From NCBI GenBank assembly GCA_036936605.1, contig JAUPFV010000002.1:168029739-168093738 (forward strand): 64,000 nucleotides of DNA, read 5' to 3'. The notes under the pieces are model-generated. The model had not been told where the DNA came from. It worked only from the letters and a program-made list of their open reading frames with translations, and did not search any database. Positions 34,829 through 46,880 of this stretch are shown one piece after another. The DNA comes from Limnanthes douglasii subsp. nivea. Its lineage: Eukaryota; Streptophyta; Magnoliopsida; Brassicales; Limnanthaceae. The translations under genes and the position numbers were made by a program. Each line of letters starts with the position of its first letter. Position 1 is the stretch's first letter.

Positions 34829-36120
34829 ATGGAAGATTTCTTAGCCACTATAGCATACTCTGAAGCGTATCCTTGGATTCTTATGCAAGAATGTCCTTCT
34901 ATAGATGCAACTACTGGAAACAAGTTTGAAGTTGGAGAACATTTGCACGTATCCAATACACTCTCTAAATATTGGATATATGAAATCCAAGAGTTTGTTA
35001 CTAACGGAGTTCGACCTTTGGACAAAGCTTTGGCTAAGAAAGTGAAATACAGAGCTTGTGGTTTCCTAGTCTTAAGGAGGGGTTCTTTATAAAAATTCTT
35101 TCAGTAGACCTCTACTATGTTGCCTCAGATTCAATGAGTCCCGGAGCATTCTATCGGAATTACATGATAGAGAAGGGTCAGTACGTTGTGGTTATAAAGA
35201 CTTGACTACAAGACTCTTACTAGCAGGATATTATTGGCCTATCATCATGGAATATACTAAAGATATGGTGAAGATATGTATTTTTTTCAAAGATATGGAA
35301 ATTCCATTCAAGTGCTAGTAGTCCCCATAGAATCAAGTGCTAGTAGGACCCTCCCAATGGCTTCGGGGGGTTGTCATACCATAATTGTGGTAGTAGATTA
35401 ATTCTCCAAGTGGATAGAGGCTGCACCTTTGTCTGGACCAACTTCTAAGACAATCATTACATTTATTCTCTCCATAATATACTGTCGATTTAAATTCCCA
35501 AACGCATTACCACAAATAACGATCCTCAGTTTGATTATAAGGATATGGGTACATTTTATGCATCGAGAATAATTTCGTATTGTTTTCCTTCTCTTTTTCA
35601 TCCCCGGGCCAATAGAAAAGTTAAAGTAGTACCGGACAAAGGTTTAAAAAATAATTTAAGAGCTGTTGTGAAACGGCTGAGTTATGAAATCACTATGGGC
35701 ATATCGGATCAATCCACATACAGCCACACAAGAGTCTTCATTTGCTTTAGTTTATGGGATGGATGCAATCACACCTATAGAGGCTACTCTTCCTTCCTTT
35801 AGATTTCAAAATTATTTCGAAAGGGAGAATGAGATACTTATGAGGGCTTAGTTAAATTTAGTTGAAGAAAAGAGGGTGAAAGCACATTTAAGAACTCTAC
35901 ATTATCAAAGGTTGATGAAGGGTGGGTTTTCCTTTAAATTTAAAAGAAGATATTTTCAAGTTAGAGATGAATTGTTGATAAAAGTATTCTTGCACATTAA
36001 GGAGAAACAATCTGAAAGTTAGCTCCGAAATAGGAAGGACAATACATCGTATGTGAAAAAGTCAAGCAAGGAACATACAAACTCCGGGACAAAGAAGGAA
36101 ACTTGTTGAAGAGAGCATCT
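34829..36120 (+). pseudogene. Element E integrase
   Basis: It begins with the RNase H end MEDFLATIAYSEAYPW and CPSID (34,829 onward), then KALAKKVKYRACGFLVL. Pieces of zinc finger and core follow: ASGGCHTIIVVVD, FSKWIEAAPLSGP and a TITDNGPQF region that is shifted and broken near 35,510. After 35,640 come HTRVFICFSLWDG and KRRYFQVRDEL-like tail pieces. Deletions and stops make it inactive. It is the same family as the integrases of A and B. Confidence 0.75.
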
Positions 36121-36939
36121 CAGGTTATACTTGAGGTAAACTTATCTTGTAAATATTTACTTTATCTCAGGTTATTTACTTGGGGCATACTTTTTCCTAC
36201 ACTAGTGACGCGGGGTGGTTTTAATGAGGTGTCTGGATTTTGATCAATGTACTATCCTTTCCCTTTTTAAAGTTGTTATTTTGGTTGGATCGGATGTATT
36301 AAAGACTTATCAAATACCTAATGGAATAAAGGCTTATTAAACGTTTGTTGCCCTCAAATGGATTACCTTTGAGTGGATCGAATATAATAAAGACTTATGA
36401 AACACTGATGGATTACAGGTTTAGTAAACACTTGTTGTCTTTAAATGAGTGACCTATGTGTGGATCAAATAAATTAAAGGCTTATTAAACACTTGTTGCC
36501 TTTAAATAAGTGACCTATATGTGCACTGGATAAATTAAAGGTTTATTAAACACTTATTGCATCCAAATAGGTGACCTATGTATGGATCGGATAAATGTAA
36601 GATTGATTAAGTGTTTAATTCCTTTGGAGAAAATATTTTTTAATGTCGTGATCAGATTTAATATAAGCATATGGTTTTATTATGTTTAAATACCCAGATA
36701 TTAATGGAAGTATAAAAGAAGAAAAGGAAAAATACTAAGTAAATAAAAGAAAAGACATGAAATACAAATGAGATCATAAAAGAATCTCATCCACGTTACA
36801 AAAATTCCTTGAAAACCACAATAACTTGTACAAATAAGAGTTTCTAGAAAATCTGATATTAATGCAACAAAATGCCTTGCATACTCGAAGCACTTCGATT
36901 CAAAATACCAACACAATAAAAATAATTAACCTTATGGCT
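36121..36939 (+). other. Element E region downstream of pol
   Basis: Noncoding. A block at about 36,186-36,237 ends in GGTTTTAATGAGGTGTCTGG, nearly the same as in A (50,527-50,547). The tandem repeats described separately follow. Confidence 0.6.
36280..36620. repeat. Tandem repeats downstream of element E pol
   Basis: A unit of about 60-62 bp with ATTAAAGGCTTATTAAACACTTGTTGCC, then AAATGAGTGACCTATGTGTGGATC, recurs at about 36,331, 36,415, 36,479 and 36,539, plus a partial copy near 36,295. One copy has about 24 extra bases. Such repeats in the 3' region are known for Tat/Ogre-type elements and can seed satellite arrays. Confidence 0.8.
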
Positions 36940-39580
36940 CGTTCCCTTCAGTTTTCTTCTCAGCAATACCTTATCATTTCTCCTTTTTTATATCAATTGA
37001 GTCCTCCTCAACGTCATCCTCAGATTCAGATTCATCTGAGGTGATGTTGAATTTATCACTTTGTGCCATAGTAAGAAAGGGAATTTCTTCATACGGCACA
37101 AAACTCCACAATTTCCAAGAGGCCATTTGGGAACACTTTCATGGAACAAAAGGACCATATCAGATTTAACAGACTCTTCCCTGCGTTCCATGGATTTCAA
37201 CACCACCTCAACATATTCGTTCCTTGTAGCGGCTATATCTTTGGGCCTTTGTCTTTTTCAAAGATTTTATCTCATCATCCCTTGTCTTGAGAAGACTTGT
37301 AATTCCTTATTCTCCTTTGATACTTATCATTGGAAGTCTTCTACTTGGTCAGTGTTTCATTCAACGAATTAAGTTCTTAGAGTAGATTACAATTCGGTAT
37401 AGCTAGTTTTTTATTTTTCAAGATTGGACTTAGCTTGAACCAAAACTCCATTAAGTTTATCTTTTTCATTCATCAGAGTCTCAACCTTGCTCTGTTTGGC
37501 CGTAATAGATGTCTTCAAATCTTGATTTTTAGTACGAAGGGAAACAATGTCACTGGATTGAGAACTGGCTTGCATCTTCAAGTCAACGATTGGTCTTATA
37601 TAACCTAAACATGCATAGCCAGAGCATCGTGCTCACTGGAAAATTCAAAGGATTCGTCATCATGAGTAACAACATCGGCAAGGGTAGTGGATTAGAGGAA
37701 AGCCATATCAAAATCCTCTTTATCAAAGTCTTTTAAGTATAAATTTCCTAGGTCGTCTAAATTCACTTCGCCTTCAAAAGAAGGTTGGTTAGCAACAGGA
37801 AACGCCAGAGAGGGAGGATCGACATGTACTTCTTCTTAAGAATGAATTTCAGTAGGAGTAGTGGAGGGAAGGACTTTGGGTTGGATTATGACCTCTAAAC
37901 CGATGTCAACTTTGTTCTTCTGCTCTGCTCTTTTATCACTCCCTTCATTACTCCTCTTTTTCCTTTTCTTCCTTTTAGAACATGTAATGTGTGGTGGCTC
38001 GTTAGCCTCACCTATAGTAACCGTGATAGCCTCCAACAATGTAGCATCAATCGCTCCTGGCAATCTCGAACTACTCACATCGGGAAGCCCTTGAGAGGAA
38101 TCTCCACTTTTTTCTTCTTCTTCTTGATTTTCTCGAGACGACTGGGAGCCTTATTCCTAGCTGGTAAATAAATCTTACCATCTTTTTATTCACTACTTTT
38201 GAAGGTATTAGCAGCTTCATGAGAACTGGTAAACAGTTCCCATGAGATCTCCCTGGTTGAGCTTGTTCTCCACATACGGGGCTTACCATGTTAGCTGCAG
38301 TAAAACAATTGTGGAATCCAGTTCCACAATTATCTGTGGCCCATTGATTTAGTTTTGAGAAAATGGTTCGTCCCTCCTGCAAATGTTCTGAGACCATCTT
38401 TGAAAACACTAAAAGACAAATCCGATGTGAAGTTTAATATTAACATCCGAGATGAAGATTAATATTAATACAGAGTAAAAACTTATAAAGTATTTACCTG
38501 AACTTTTCCATTATCTAGTTAACATGCTTGGATTGCCTTTGGAAGTGATCTTCTCTCCATTTTCCCAAGAACCACTAATAAAGAGGAATTGGGTCCTCCA
38601 AGGCTTATCAGCCTTCAAACAATCATCAACCACTTTGTAATCATTCCCATATTGAAATAATAAAAGGGGATATGATGGTTTCAACACAAGCCGGCACAGC
38701 AATGAACTGTTCCATAGGCATTGGAATCTTGGAAAGTCTTGAAGTGATGATGCTGGCTAATAAGGTATACCAAGAATTGGGGCTTAACTGACTCGGATAT
38801 AAATTTATTAAGTGAAAGTATCTAGTTATTTCTGGGTCTAAAGGGAACCAAATACCCCAGTTGAGTACTTTGATATATTCCACTAGCTCTTTAGCCTTGC
38901 TATCCATTGGAGTCTCATCAAGGATGGGAATTCTCACCTTGATGGACTCTGGAAAGCCCTATTTTTTCTAATTTTATCCAACTCAGTCGTGTGGGTATAA
39001 ACATAAGAAATTTTTTGACACATGAACAAGTACTTAATACTCACATTAAAGAAGTTAGGCCTCACTCTCCCTGCAAGGGACTCTGGACGCGGTTCAACAT
39101 CAGGCTGTGTTACTATCTCTTTCTTTTCTAAAACTGTGTTGGTGTCACCAGTATGTCTGGAGGTCTCTAATGGGTTATTTACAGTTACAGTTTCTCTGCA
39201 TCCTTAACAGATAAAGTTACAGTTTTGGCTTTAGAAAGCCTGGTAACCTTTCAAGGTGTATCTTCTCTTATATCTGACCCCATAGAAATGAAATGAGATG
39301 GAGCTTTATGAATGGTAACGGCTCTGGTTTTGGTAAAAGGTGTTTCGATTAGCTAAAATGGTCATTTTGGCTGTTCAAGAAGATTAGAGCAAGAGAAGTT
39401 TTTCTGGAAACTACTAATGGTCCATAAGAAGATGAACTCTTGTTCAGCTCTGATATCTCTTCAATAATCAATACACCAGGAGAGGTAGGTAGTCTGGAAA
39501 CGATTATGGCCTCTCTTTTATCTTTATCTAACTCAGACAAATTGAGTCAGCCGATATAAATAAGTCAGTTCTTGTTGTGA
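36940..39580 (-). pseudogene. Element E antisense gene, decayed homologue of the gene in A
   Basis: Minus-strand blocks match A's antisense protein in order. 39,556-39,349 reads LSELDKDKREA and SRLPTSP. 38,937-38,641 reads WFPLDPEITRYFHLINLYPS and LSPNSWYTLLAS. 38,702-38,511 reads FLFISGSWENGEKI. After an 89-bp intron, 38,400-38,290 reads QWATDNCGTGFHNCFTAANM. 38,078-37,836 is a Lys/Arg-rich nuclear-signal-like stretch (CSKRKKRKKRSNEG). Near 37,170 it reads SDMVLLFHESVPK, the conserved C-terminal motif. Stops and frame changes are present. The antisense position, intron and motif order are the same as in A. Confidence 0.82.
38409..38497 (-). other. Intron of the element E antisense gene
   Basis: On the minus strand, the donor CAG/GTAAAT (GT at 38,497-38,496) and acceptor GTCTTTTAG (AG at 38,410-38,409) delimit 89 bp. 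The flanking coding blocks align with those around the A intron, and it also falls after the first base of a codon (phase 1). Confidence 0.75.
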
Positions 39581-39842
39581 AGATAAACCTGAGAAATATT
39601 GGAGAAGATGAATATTTGTGATAATTCTAAGCTTCTCTCTCTAAATTTGAAATTTGAAATTTTTTCTTACTCTAGAAATAAAAACAGTAAAAAAATCATA
39701 CATACATAGTAAAAGACTCTACTTCGGTGCTTTACCGAGGGAAGGTGAATCTGCTAAATAATAATTAAATTCTATTAATTATAGACCCATTATTTTAGGA
39801 AGTTTAGCTGCAAGTCCCTAGGAGAAAACGACTATTAGGTCC
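39581..39842 (+). other. Element E noncoding tail, left of element D
   Basis: No gene. It aligns loosely with A at about 53,950-54,100 (AGTCCCTAGGAGAAAACGAC against TTGATTCCTAGGAGAATTCG). It ends in GGTCC (39,838-39,842), which is GGTTC on the other side of element D (60,526-60,530). Confidence 0.65.
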
Positions 39843-40644
39843 TGATGAGGGAATTCCATCACCTAATATGACCAAGCAGATGGGAAAGGAAAGATTGTAT
39901 ATATAAGTCCAAACCGAGTAGAACATAGCTATAATGCTGAAGGTCAATTGGGAAGCGTAAAGAAGTCGACAAGACAGCTAATACAAAAAGGATGACAAAA
40001 CTCTTTATTACTAAGCAGAGCTCAACTAAACAGGCACATTGCCGAGCACACCGAGCAGGAGTGGACAATAAAGAAACAGTTAAGCATCTGCTTAGTAAAT
40101 AAGACCTAGCAAATATACTAAGGCTTCAAGAAAGGGCAGTTCAGACCAGAACTACGTCGTTAAAGGCCACCCGAGATGCAAAGAGGATATGGCGAAGCAA
40201 CCGATCGGTAGAAATAATGACGGCTCATATTGTAATAATGACCGCGGATAATTAGTCACCTCGCTAGACGAGCTGAGCGGGAGTCGCCAATAAGGGAAGC
40301 ACTCATACCAAAACCGAGCAAATAAATGAAAGACTAGTAAAGCGGAGTAGATCGAGCTAAGCTCTTGGTAATAGATGAGATAATCAAGGGAGTGAATAAA
40401 AGCCCCATAGCATTAATTGCTCAACTATACTAATGAAAATATACTAAAATAATGACCGAAGGATTAGGGTTTTTCCCATAAATGTTAGTCTATGCACTGA
40501 ATAAGAAGAATATTTATTAATTAGGTGTTTAATGTTACCAAAAGGGGATATAAATAAGCTCTTAGGTCTGAACAATTGTATCTTTTTCCGGATTAAAGTA
40601 ATAATACCTCTACTTGTTACGCTTTGTTATATTTTCCTATAACA
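39843..40644 (+). repeat. Element D 5' LTR
   Basis: 802 bp, TGATGAGGGAATTCC...TTTTCCTATAACA, paired with 59,740-60,525. TATAAATA lies at 40,549-40,556. It is rich in CGAGCAG/CCGAGCA words. Confidence 0.9.
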
Positions 40645-40665
40645 AATTGGGGGGCATTCCGAGAA
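40645..40665 (+). other. Putative primer-binding site of element D
   Basis: AATTGGGGGGCATTCCGAGAA follows the LTR directly. The same leader occurs next to the D-like LTR at about 11,133. The tRNA was not identified. Confidence 0.5.
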
Positions 40666-40689
40666 CTATTAGCTATTATACTTATTTAT

Positions 40690-42560
40690 CTATGGTAGTG
40701 ACAAGGTCAGAATTGAAAGAGATATGCAAGAACCAGGTGAGGTAGCAGACCGATGGAGAGCAGTGGTGAACCCTAAACGACCTCCCGTAGTAGTCAGAGA
40801 TAATGAAGTGACAGGGGTGACGATTGTTGAAACCGCACCCCAAACAAGGCCGGAATTATCACCACATCAATAGGTGGCCCATCTTGCAGGAAAAAGTGAA
40901 GGACGATACAGTGGCCCAAACATCGATCTAGAAACTTGAACAGTAACTTCAGCACTTGCAGGAAGAGCAGCAATAGGTGGCCTGTGAACGTGATTCTAGA
41001 GAGCAAGCTATACACACTACTATCGTTGGACTGAACGATGTAATGAATGCACTCAAGACTAAAGTTTAAAGCACCGATCATGCCAACCCTGAGTCAGGGC
41101 CCGAGGATAGTCGCTCGAATCGTGGATACTGTTCCTCCAAGTGCGAGGAGAGAAGAGAAGGAGAATATCAAATTGGAGACAAGAGACGTTCCAAGGATCA
41201 TGAACCTTTACAGGTAGAGGAGCGCCGAGCGACTAAGAAATATAAAAAGGTTAAGTCATCCAGCACAATCAAATGTGGCTGAAGCTATCGATGTATATAC
41301 TTAAAGGAGTCCCCATTTGTCGAAAGAATCCTTGATGCCCAGCTCCCTCAAAAATTTGATCTTTTAGGAAGGACGTCTATGACGGCACAAGGGATCCGGA
41401 AAGATATTTAGAGAAATTTTGCAATATGATGATGCCATATCCAAACGATGTTATGCTCTACCGAGCACAGTTTATGACTCTTAAAGGTAACTCGATTGAC
41501 TGTTCCGGTAGTTTACCTAAAGCATCGATTCATGATTTTTCAGGATTGTGGAGAGCCTTCAGGGAAAGGTTTGTATGAAATAAAGAGCTCAGGCGTGAGC
41601 GTGATTCAATCATGGATCTCTACTAAAAGAAAGGGCATCGATCAGCGAGTGGAGCTCTAAACGGATTTGATACGATTCTCAACCGAAAACATAGGGGATG
41701 TGCTTGCCCAGGCAAAAATATTTATACTAGTGGACGATGCCAGAAAAGGTGACTCCCCTTTAAGACTTGTTTATGACCCGAGAAAGGGACAATCTAATCG
41801 CAAGCAAACAGAGGATGGGCCTCGCATGATACTTTTCAATGAATACTCTTTGATACTCTTTGGCAATTTACACCATTAACTGAGTCTATTTCTATAATCT
41901 ACGACCGAACAAAGAGGAGAACAAGGTATCAGCCCCCAAAAGTAATGAGTGCTCCATGATATAAGAGGTCCAACAAGTTTTTTTTCTCTTATCACAACGA
42001 CCATGGACACCCCACCGACGAGTGTTGGAAGCTCAAAGAGTAGATCCAGAGGTTGATCGATAATAGGGACCTCGTTTCATTCATTAAGAGACAGGATCGC
42101 CACCGCCAACCGAGCAGAGAGAGGAAATTTTCCAAATCAATTAGGAGAAATCTAATGAGTACAAAAGAGTAGAGACGGGAAAGCAACATTGGTTATTCAC
42201 CATTATGGAAGGATGTCCGGATATAATTGAACGCAAGAAGGGTGCAGACAAAAATAACCCACACACCTTGGTTACGTTAGCTGAGGCATAATCTGAGGTG
42301 GCTAGTAATTCAGTATTAAACAATCAAGATCTCGCGTCGCCGTTATTTACCATTGCGGGGGGAGACTTTGGGATATCTCACAATGCAAAATCTAACAAGC
42401 GGGCAAGGGCCGATTATGAGATTTACTGAGTCAAGACATCTTCTTATCACAACTACCGTGACCCTATTACCAACCTTACATTTAATGACGACAATTTACG
42501 GGGTGTCATTATGCCATATGAGAACACTCTAACAGTGAACCTCGACATTGGGGTAGACCC
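40690..42560 (+). pseudogene. Element D gag with remnant of protease
   Basis: N-terminal gag reads VACERDSREQAIHTTIVGLN and DVMNALKTK, with an Arg/Lys-rich linker (about 40,970-41,270). Capsid pieces follow at 41,300-41,900 (ESPFVERILDAQLPQKF; an open frame at 41,667-41,879). At about 42,470 LTFNDDNLRGVIMPYEN begins the protease, but it runs at once into GVDPSIIRQKLAV, which normally follows the protease by well over 100 residues. The protease active-site region is therefore deleted near 42,545. Stops are frequent. Inactive. Confidence 0.75.
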
Positions 42561-42569
42561 CTCTATTAT

Positions 42570-44336
42570 TCGTCAAAAGTTAGCTGTAAACCCATGTGTC
42601 AAGCCCGTTCGACAGAAGCGGCGCTCATTTTGCCTCTATTATTGAGGCTCGGACATATCAGGCGAGCTAAGTACCCAGTATGGATAGCAAACCCGGTGTT
42701 GGTAAAAACGAAGAGGGGCCAATGGCGAATGTGCGATTTTACCGATCTCAATCAATTTTTTCCGAAAGATGCATTTTCTCTACCTCGTATTGACCAGTTG
42801 GTGGATTCGGCCTCGGGTTGTGAATATATTTCTTTTATGGAGGTATAATCCGGCTACAATCAAATCCGCCTCAGCCCATTTGATAAAGAGCACACCGAGT
42901 GTGGGTTATATTGTTATACTATGATGCTATTCGGTTTAAAAAATGTAAGCTCCACATATTAACAATTGGTCAACCACATCTTCAAAAACCATCTGGGTAA
43001 ACACATGGAGTCATATATCGATGACATGATTGTTAAAACACACATCAGACAAACAACTTGAGGTACTTCAAACTGTGTTCGATGTTTTGCGCCAATATAA
43101 TTTAAAACTTAACCCCGTAAAGTGTTCATTCGGCGTACAAAGCAGCAAATTCCTACGTTATGTGGTAAGCAAGAGAGGAATTGAGGTAGACCCGGAGTAA
43201 TTACATGAAGTTATCAAGATGACACCACCCACAAATGTGAAAGGGGTTCAATTTCTTACGGGTCGGTTAGCAACATTGTCACGATTTATTCCTGAACATC
43301 CAACAAATTTCACCTGATCTTTGAGATCCTCTGAGGCGCTAAAACATGTGCATGGACTGAGGAAGGAAATAATTCTCTCGAAGCATTAAAGAAGTACCTC
43401 ACCTCGCCCTAAATACTCTCGACACTAGTGACAAGAGAGACTCTTCTTTCATATTTACCAGTTTCATTTTGCTCGGTTATAGCAGCTTTAATAAGGGAAC
43501 CAGATGGCGTACAATGCCCAATTTGCTACACTAGTAAAACCTTAGTAGACGCTGAGACACGATACCTCAATATGGAGAAACCTGTGCTCTCCCTGGTAGT
43601 AGCAGCTAGAAAGATGTGCCCTTATTTTTAGGGACATACAATTATTGTATGAACCTCCTTTTCGCTCAAAGATGTGCTACAAAAACTTGTTCATTCAGGG
43701 AGAGTGACGAAGTGGAGTATCAAATTACGGGAACACGATATCAACTTTGAGCCCCGCACTGCAATTAAGGGTCAAGTTGTAGCCGGATTTCATCATAGAA
43801 GTTTATGCACCCCGCGAAAAAACCTTACCAAATGAAACCTCGGTCGAGCCCGATTAGTTAGAATGGGTTGTCGAGACAGATAGAGCCTCTAGCGCATCCG
43901 GAAGAGGGGCGGACATCATCCTTAAACCATCCTCTGGAGAAGAGATCCGGCAAGCGATCCGTTTTAATTTTCCAGTAACCAATAATATAATGGAATACGA
44001 GGTTATGATTTGTGAAATGAAGTTAGCACTTATATCTGGGGCTTGGATTCCACGAATACGATCAGATTTACAATTAGTCATTAATCAAGAAAATGGTTCC
44101 TACGATGCTAAATAGGAAGGTATTCGTGGATATCTGACAGCACTCAAGGAATTTGAATCCAAAGTTTCCACGGTTATCTACGAGCAAGTCCCCCGGTTAT
44201 ACAATTCTGACGCCGATACCTTAGCCAAAACAGCAGTAGTGGGCGAACATCCTCTTATCTTATTGCAGCAATTACCCACCACGGAAATTCTACACCAGAG
44301 CGATGTCGTTTGCATAATCTACCATACCACTAACTA
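42570..44336 (+). pseudogene. Element D reverse transcriptase and RNase H
   Basis: RT frames read VWIANPVLVKTKRGQWRM and FTDLNQFFPKDAFSLP at 42,594-42,848. Further on come LFGLKN, the active-site box YIDDMI near 43,016 and LNPVKCSFGV. The first RNase H lies at 43,428-43,631 (LVDAETRYLNMEKPVLSLVV). The second reads VVETDRASSASG, NIMEYEVMICEMKLAL and RSDLQLV at 43,860-44,090, then VPRLYNSDADTLAK. Many stops and frame changes. The reading is cut at 44,336 by insertion of element A. Confidence 0.82.
44332..44336. repeat. Target-site duplication of element A, left copy
   Basis: AACTA before the 5' LTR; AACTG follows the 3' LTR at 54,781-54,785. One mismatch in five. Confidence 0.7.
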
Positions 44337-44744
44337 TGATGAGTCTGAATTCAGCATGCTCCCCGGAAACGGGCAGATCAGTCCAAGGCCTCCGGACCGG
44401 ACAGATCACTTTGAACACTATGACCATAGGACTGTTCGAACTATAAAAAAGTACTAAAAAACCTAAACACTTCTTGACTAAGCTACTTGCTCACCTACTT
44501 AGAGCTCATGGGTCTTTAAACATGACCCGGGTCCATTAAACATGACCCGAAAGCCCATAAGGGCCCAAACATCAGGGTATAAATACCCAACCACCTGCAT
44601 TAAGTGTAGGTAATGAGAATTAACTTCTACCAAGCTGCTTAATTATCTCTCTACTCTCTACTCTAAACACTTAACACCCACATACTTCCTTAAAACACCA
44701 ACTGAAATTACTAGCCTACCCTCAGGCGATTATTATCCGCACCA
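44337..44744 (+). repeat. Element A 5' LTR
   Basis: 408 bp, TGATGAGTC...CCGCACCA. TATAAATA at 44,578-44,585 sits in a palindromic GGGTATAAATACCC. It keeps about 21 bp (CGGGTCCATTAAACATGACC) absent from the 3' LTR. Confidence 0.95.
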
Positions 44745-44766
44745 AATTGGCGACCACAGTGGGAGC
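44745..44766 (+). other. Putative primer-binding site of element A
   Basis: AATTGGCGACCACAGTGGGA continues directly from the LTR end. The form TTGGCGACC...GTGGGAG is usual for Tat/Ogre-type elements. The primer tRNA was not verified. Confidence 0.7.
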
Positions 44767-44772
44767 ACGAAG

Positions 44773-45235
44773 GTGCCTGAATCAAGCATTCAAAACCAGC
44801 TAAGAAAATCTGTCCGTATGAATCCGGACAATCCAGAAGTACCACCAGCTCTGCTCGAAGTGGTGGGAGATAACGATGAGTACACTATCGAAGAGCGTGA
44901 TAGGCTCAAGGGTGAAATAGAAGCTCTGAGGGCTGAAAAGGCCAAGCTGGGCGTGAAAGAAAAATCCAAAGCATCAGCTGCTCATCACACCGATAACCCT
45001 AGGGAGCATGAGTCTTCAAAGACTCATGTGAGTATTAAAAAGACTCATGCCAGTTCTAAAAGTCTCACCGGTCTAAGCCAGTGGAGAGTTCTGACTCAAG
45101 CTCAGAGTCTTCTGATAGCTCTTCCGACAGTGATGGAGTTGAAAAATCCTTATCCTCTAGCAGCGATGAGGGTCAAACTAGAAAGAAGCAAAGGTAGATT
45201 AAAAATACTCAAGAAAAAGGGATAGACAAGGAAAG
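44773..45235 (+). pseudogene. Element A gag N-terminal region
   Basis: Starts MPESSIQNQLRKSVRMN. A charged helical part (ERDRLKGEIEALRAEKAKLG) parallels RQLTTEIEALRAQRKIE in element E. From about 45,064 the plausible reading moves to another frame, where a Ser/Asp-rich then Lys-rich linker like that of E is seen. The open frame to 45,225 is then out of register. This separates it by a frameshift from the capsid frame that follows. Confidence 0.7.
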
Positions 45236-46880
45236 ATGAAAAGGCATATTGGGAAGGGATCATCTCATAGTTGGAAGCATGTGGACAAGATGCTGATGGA
45301 TCCCTTCGCTTTTCACGATGAGCCAGGTATCTTTGCAACTCCCAATGAGGGTACCGTGTTCAGTCGTGGAAGGAATTGGAGGCAATCTCCATTGTCTTCT
45401 AAAATTCTGTCCGGAAACCTCCCTCAGAGGTTTGATAGCACCAAAATAGAAAAGTACGATGGCAGTACTGATCCGGACAACCATCTGGAACAATTTCAAA
45501 ATTTCATGATGAACTTTGATGATGATGACAAACTGCTCTGTAGGGCATTCTCCCAGTCGTTCACGGGGAGTGCTCTAAAGTGGTACAACAGCCTGCCTCA
45601 GGGTTGTATTAAAGACTTCGACACTTTTGGGGTGGCCTTTCGAAGGCAGTTCGTAGGGAGTAAAGAGCTAAAGGGCAATGGAGACACAATAATCCATTGT
45701 ACCCATGAGCCAAATGAGTCCTTGAAAGAATACATAAGCCGTTTTGTGAACACAAAGAATGGGTTGGGTGATTGCTTCGAACAGGTAGCAATAGCATCCC
45801 TGAGACAGGGTTTGAACCCAGGCAATCTAGCTGATTCAGTGACCAGAAAGAAGGACATGACATGGGGAGGGTTGCTGAATCAGGTTGGCAAACAAATAAA
45901 TGTTGATGAAACAAAGAAAACCAGGGTGCACATGCAGGTGAGGTCTACCCCGGTGACACCAAATCACAATAAGAATCAGTCCGGGAACAAAGTAAGAGAA
46001 ACCGGACAAGGGCATGGTAGGGCAAAAGCTCAGTCTCAGCCAGCTGCTCTTGCTCAAAGTCAACAATCCAGAAACAAGAGAGGGCCATGGGTCCAACCGG
46101 AGTGGTTCGCAGAGTTAAAAGAAAGTGTGGCCACTATCTTTGATAAAACAAAGGATGAGGTGCATTACCGGAGACCGGCAACACTGCAGTCTCCCAGAGA
46201 GCATCGCAACAACTCTTTTTGCCAATATCACAATGATATTGGTCATACCACTGATGACCGCATAGCATTGAAACAAGAAGTTCGGAACTTGATTGAAAGG
46301 GGAAAGCTGGGGGCCTATGTGAAAAGAAGAGAGGGTAACAGACCTGATAACACTCACCGGGTTGGTCCAAGTAATGCTGCTCCGGAGGGAGCCATGGTTA
46401 TAGTTGAAAGGTTTGACGTGGAATCTGAGTACTTGGATCCTGATCCAACTCGGAACAGAGTGGGTGCTATAGAGGAATGTTCTAGGTCGGTCTCCGGGCT
46501 CATTAAGTTTTTCGAGTCGCTTACAATTTTTGGAGGGGACACTATGACAGCTCCTACTGCTTCTTCGAGGAAGAGGCATGTTCATACTTTAGCCTCCCAG
46601 CTAGAAGGAGGCATGACATCCTATCAGTCACCAAACTCATTCCTCTTCATTGTGTTTGATGAAGATGATTTAAGAAACATTGCTGGCCCTCATGAGGATG
46701 TTGTTGTCATAGGAGCATCTATAGGGGGCAATGACATAAGACGAATCCTGGTATATACTGGAAGCTCAGCCAATATCCTTTTCCTAACCACGTACAAGAA
46801 AATGAAAAATCCAGCTGTAATTCAGAATTCGGACAGGTCAATCGTGGGCTTCACAGGCAGCTCAGCAGATGTGATCGGGA
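45236..46880 (+). pseudogene. Element A gag capsid and protease
   Basis: One open frame of about 550 relevant codons. Capsid, codons about 60-220: IEKYDGSTDPDNHLEQFQNF, NFDDDDKLLCRAFSQSFTG, ALKWYNSLP and ESLKEYISRF. MTWGGLLNQV follows, then KRGPWVQPEWFAELKES. A Tat-type zinc-finger-like CQYHNDIGHTTDDR has Arg where the last Cys is expected. The protease region reads FIVFDEDDLRNIAGP, GASIGGNDIRRILVYTGSSA: the catalytic Asp is Tyr at codon 507 (TAT, 46,754-46,756). A one-base loss in a G run near 46,877-46,879 shifts the frame, so the last codons to 46,981 are out of register. Confidence 0.9.

Noticed and set aside
45260..46585. Several minus-strand frames over the element A gag
   Set aside because: Shadows of the gag frame; no motifs, and not preserved in E.
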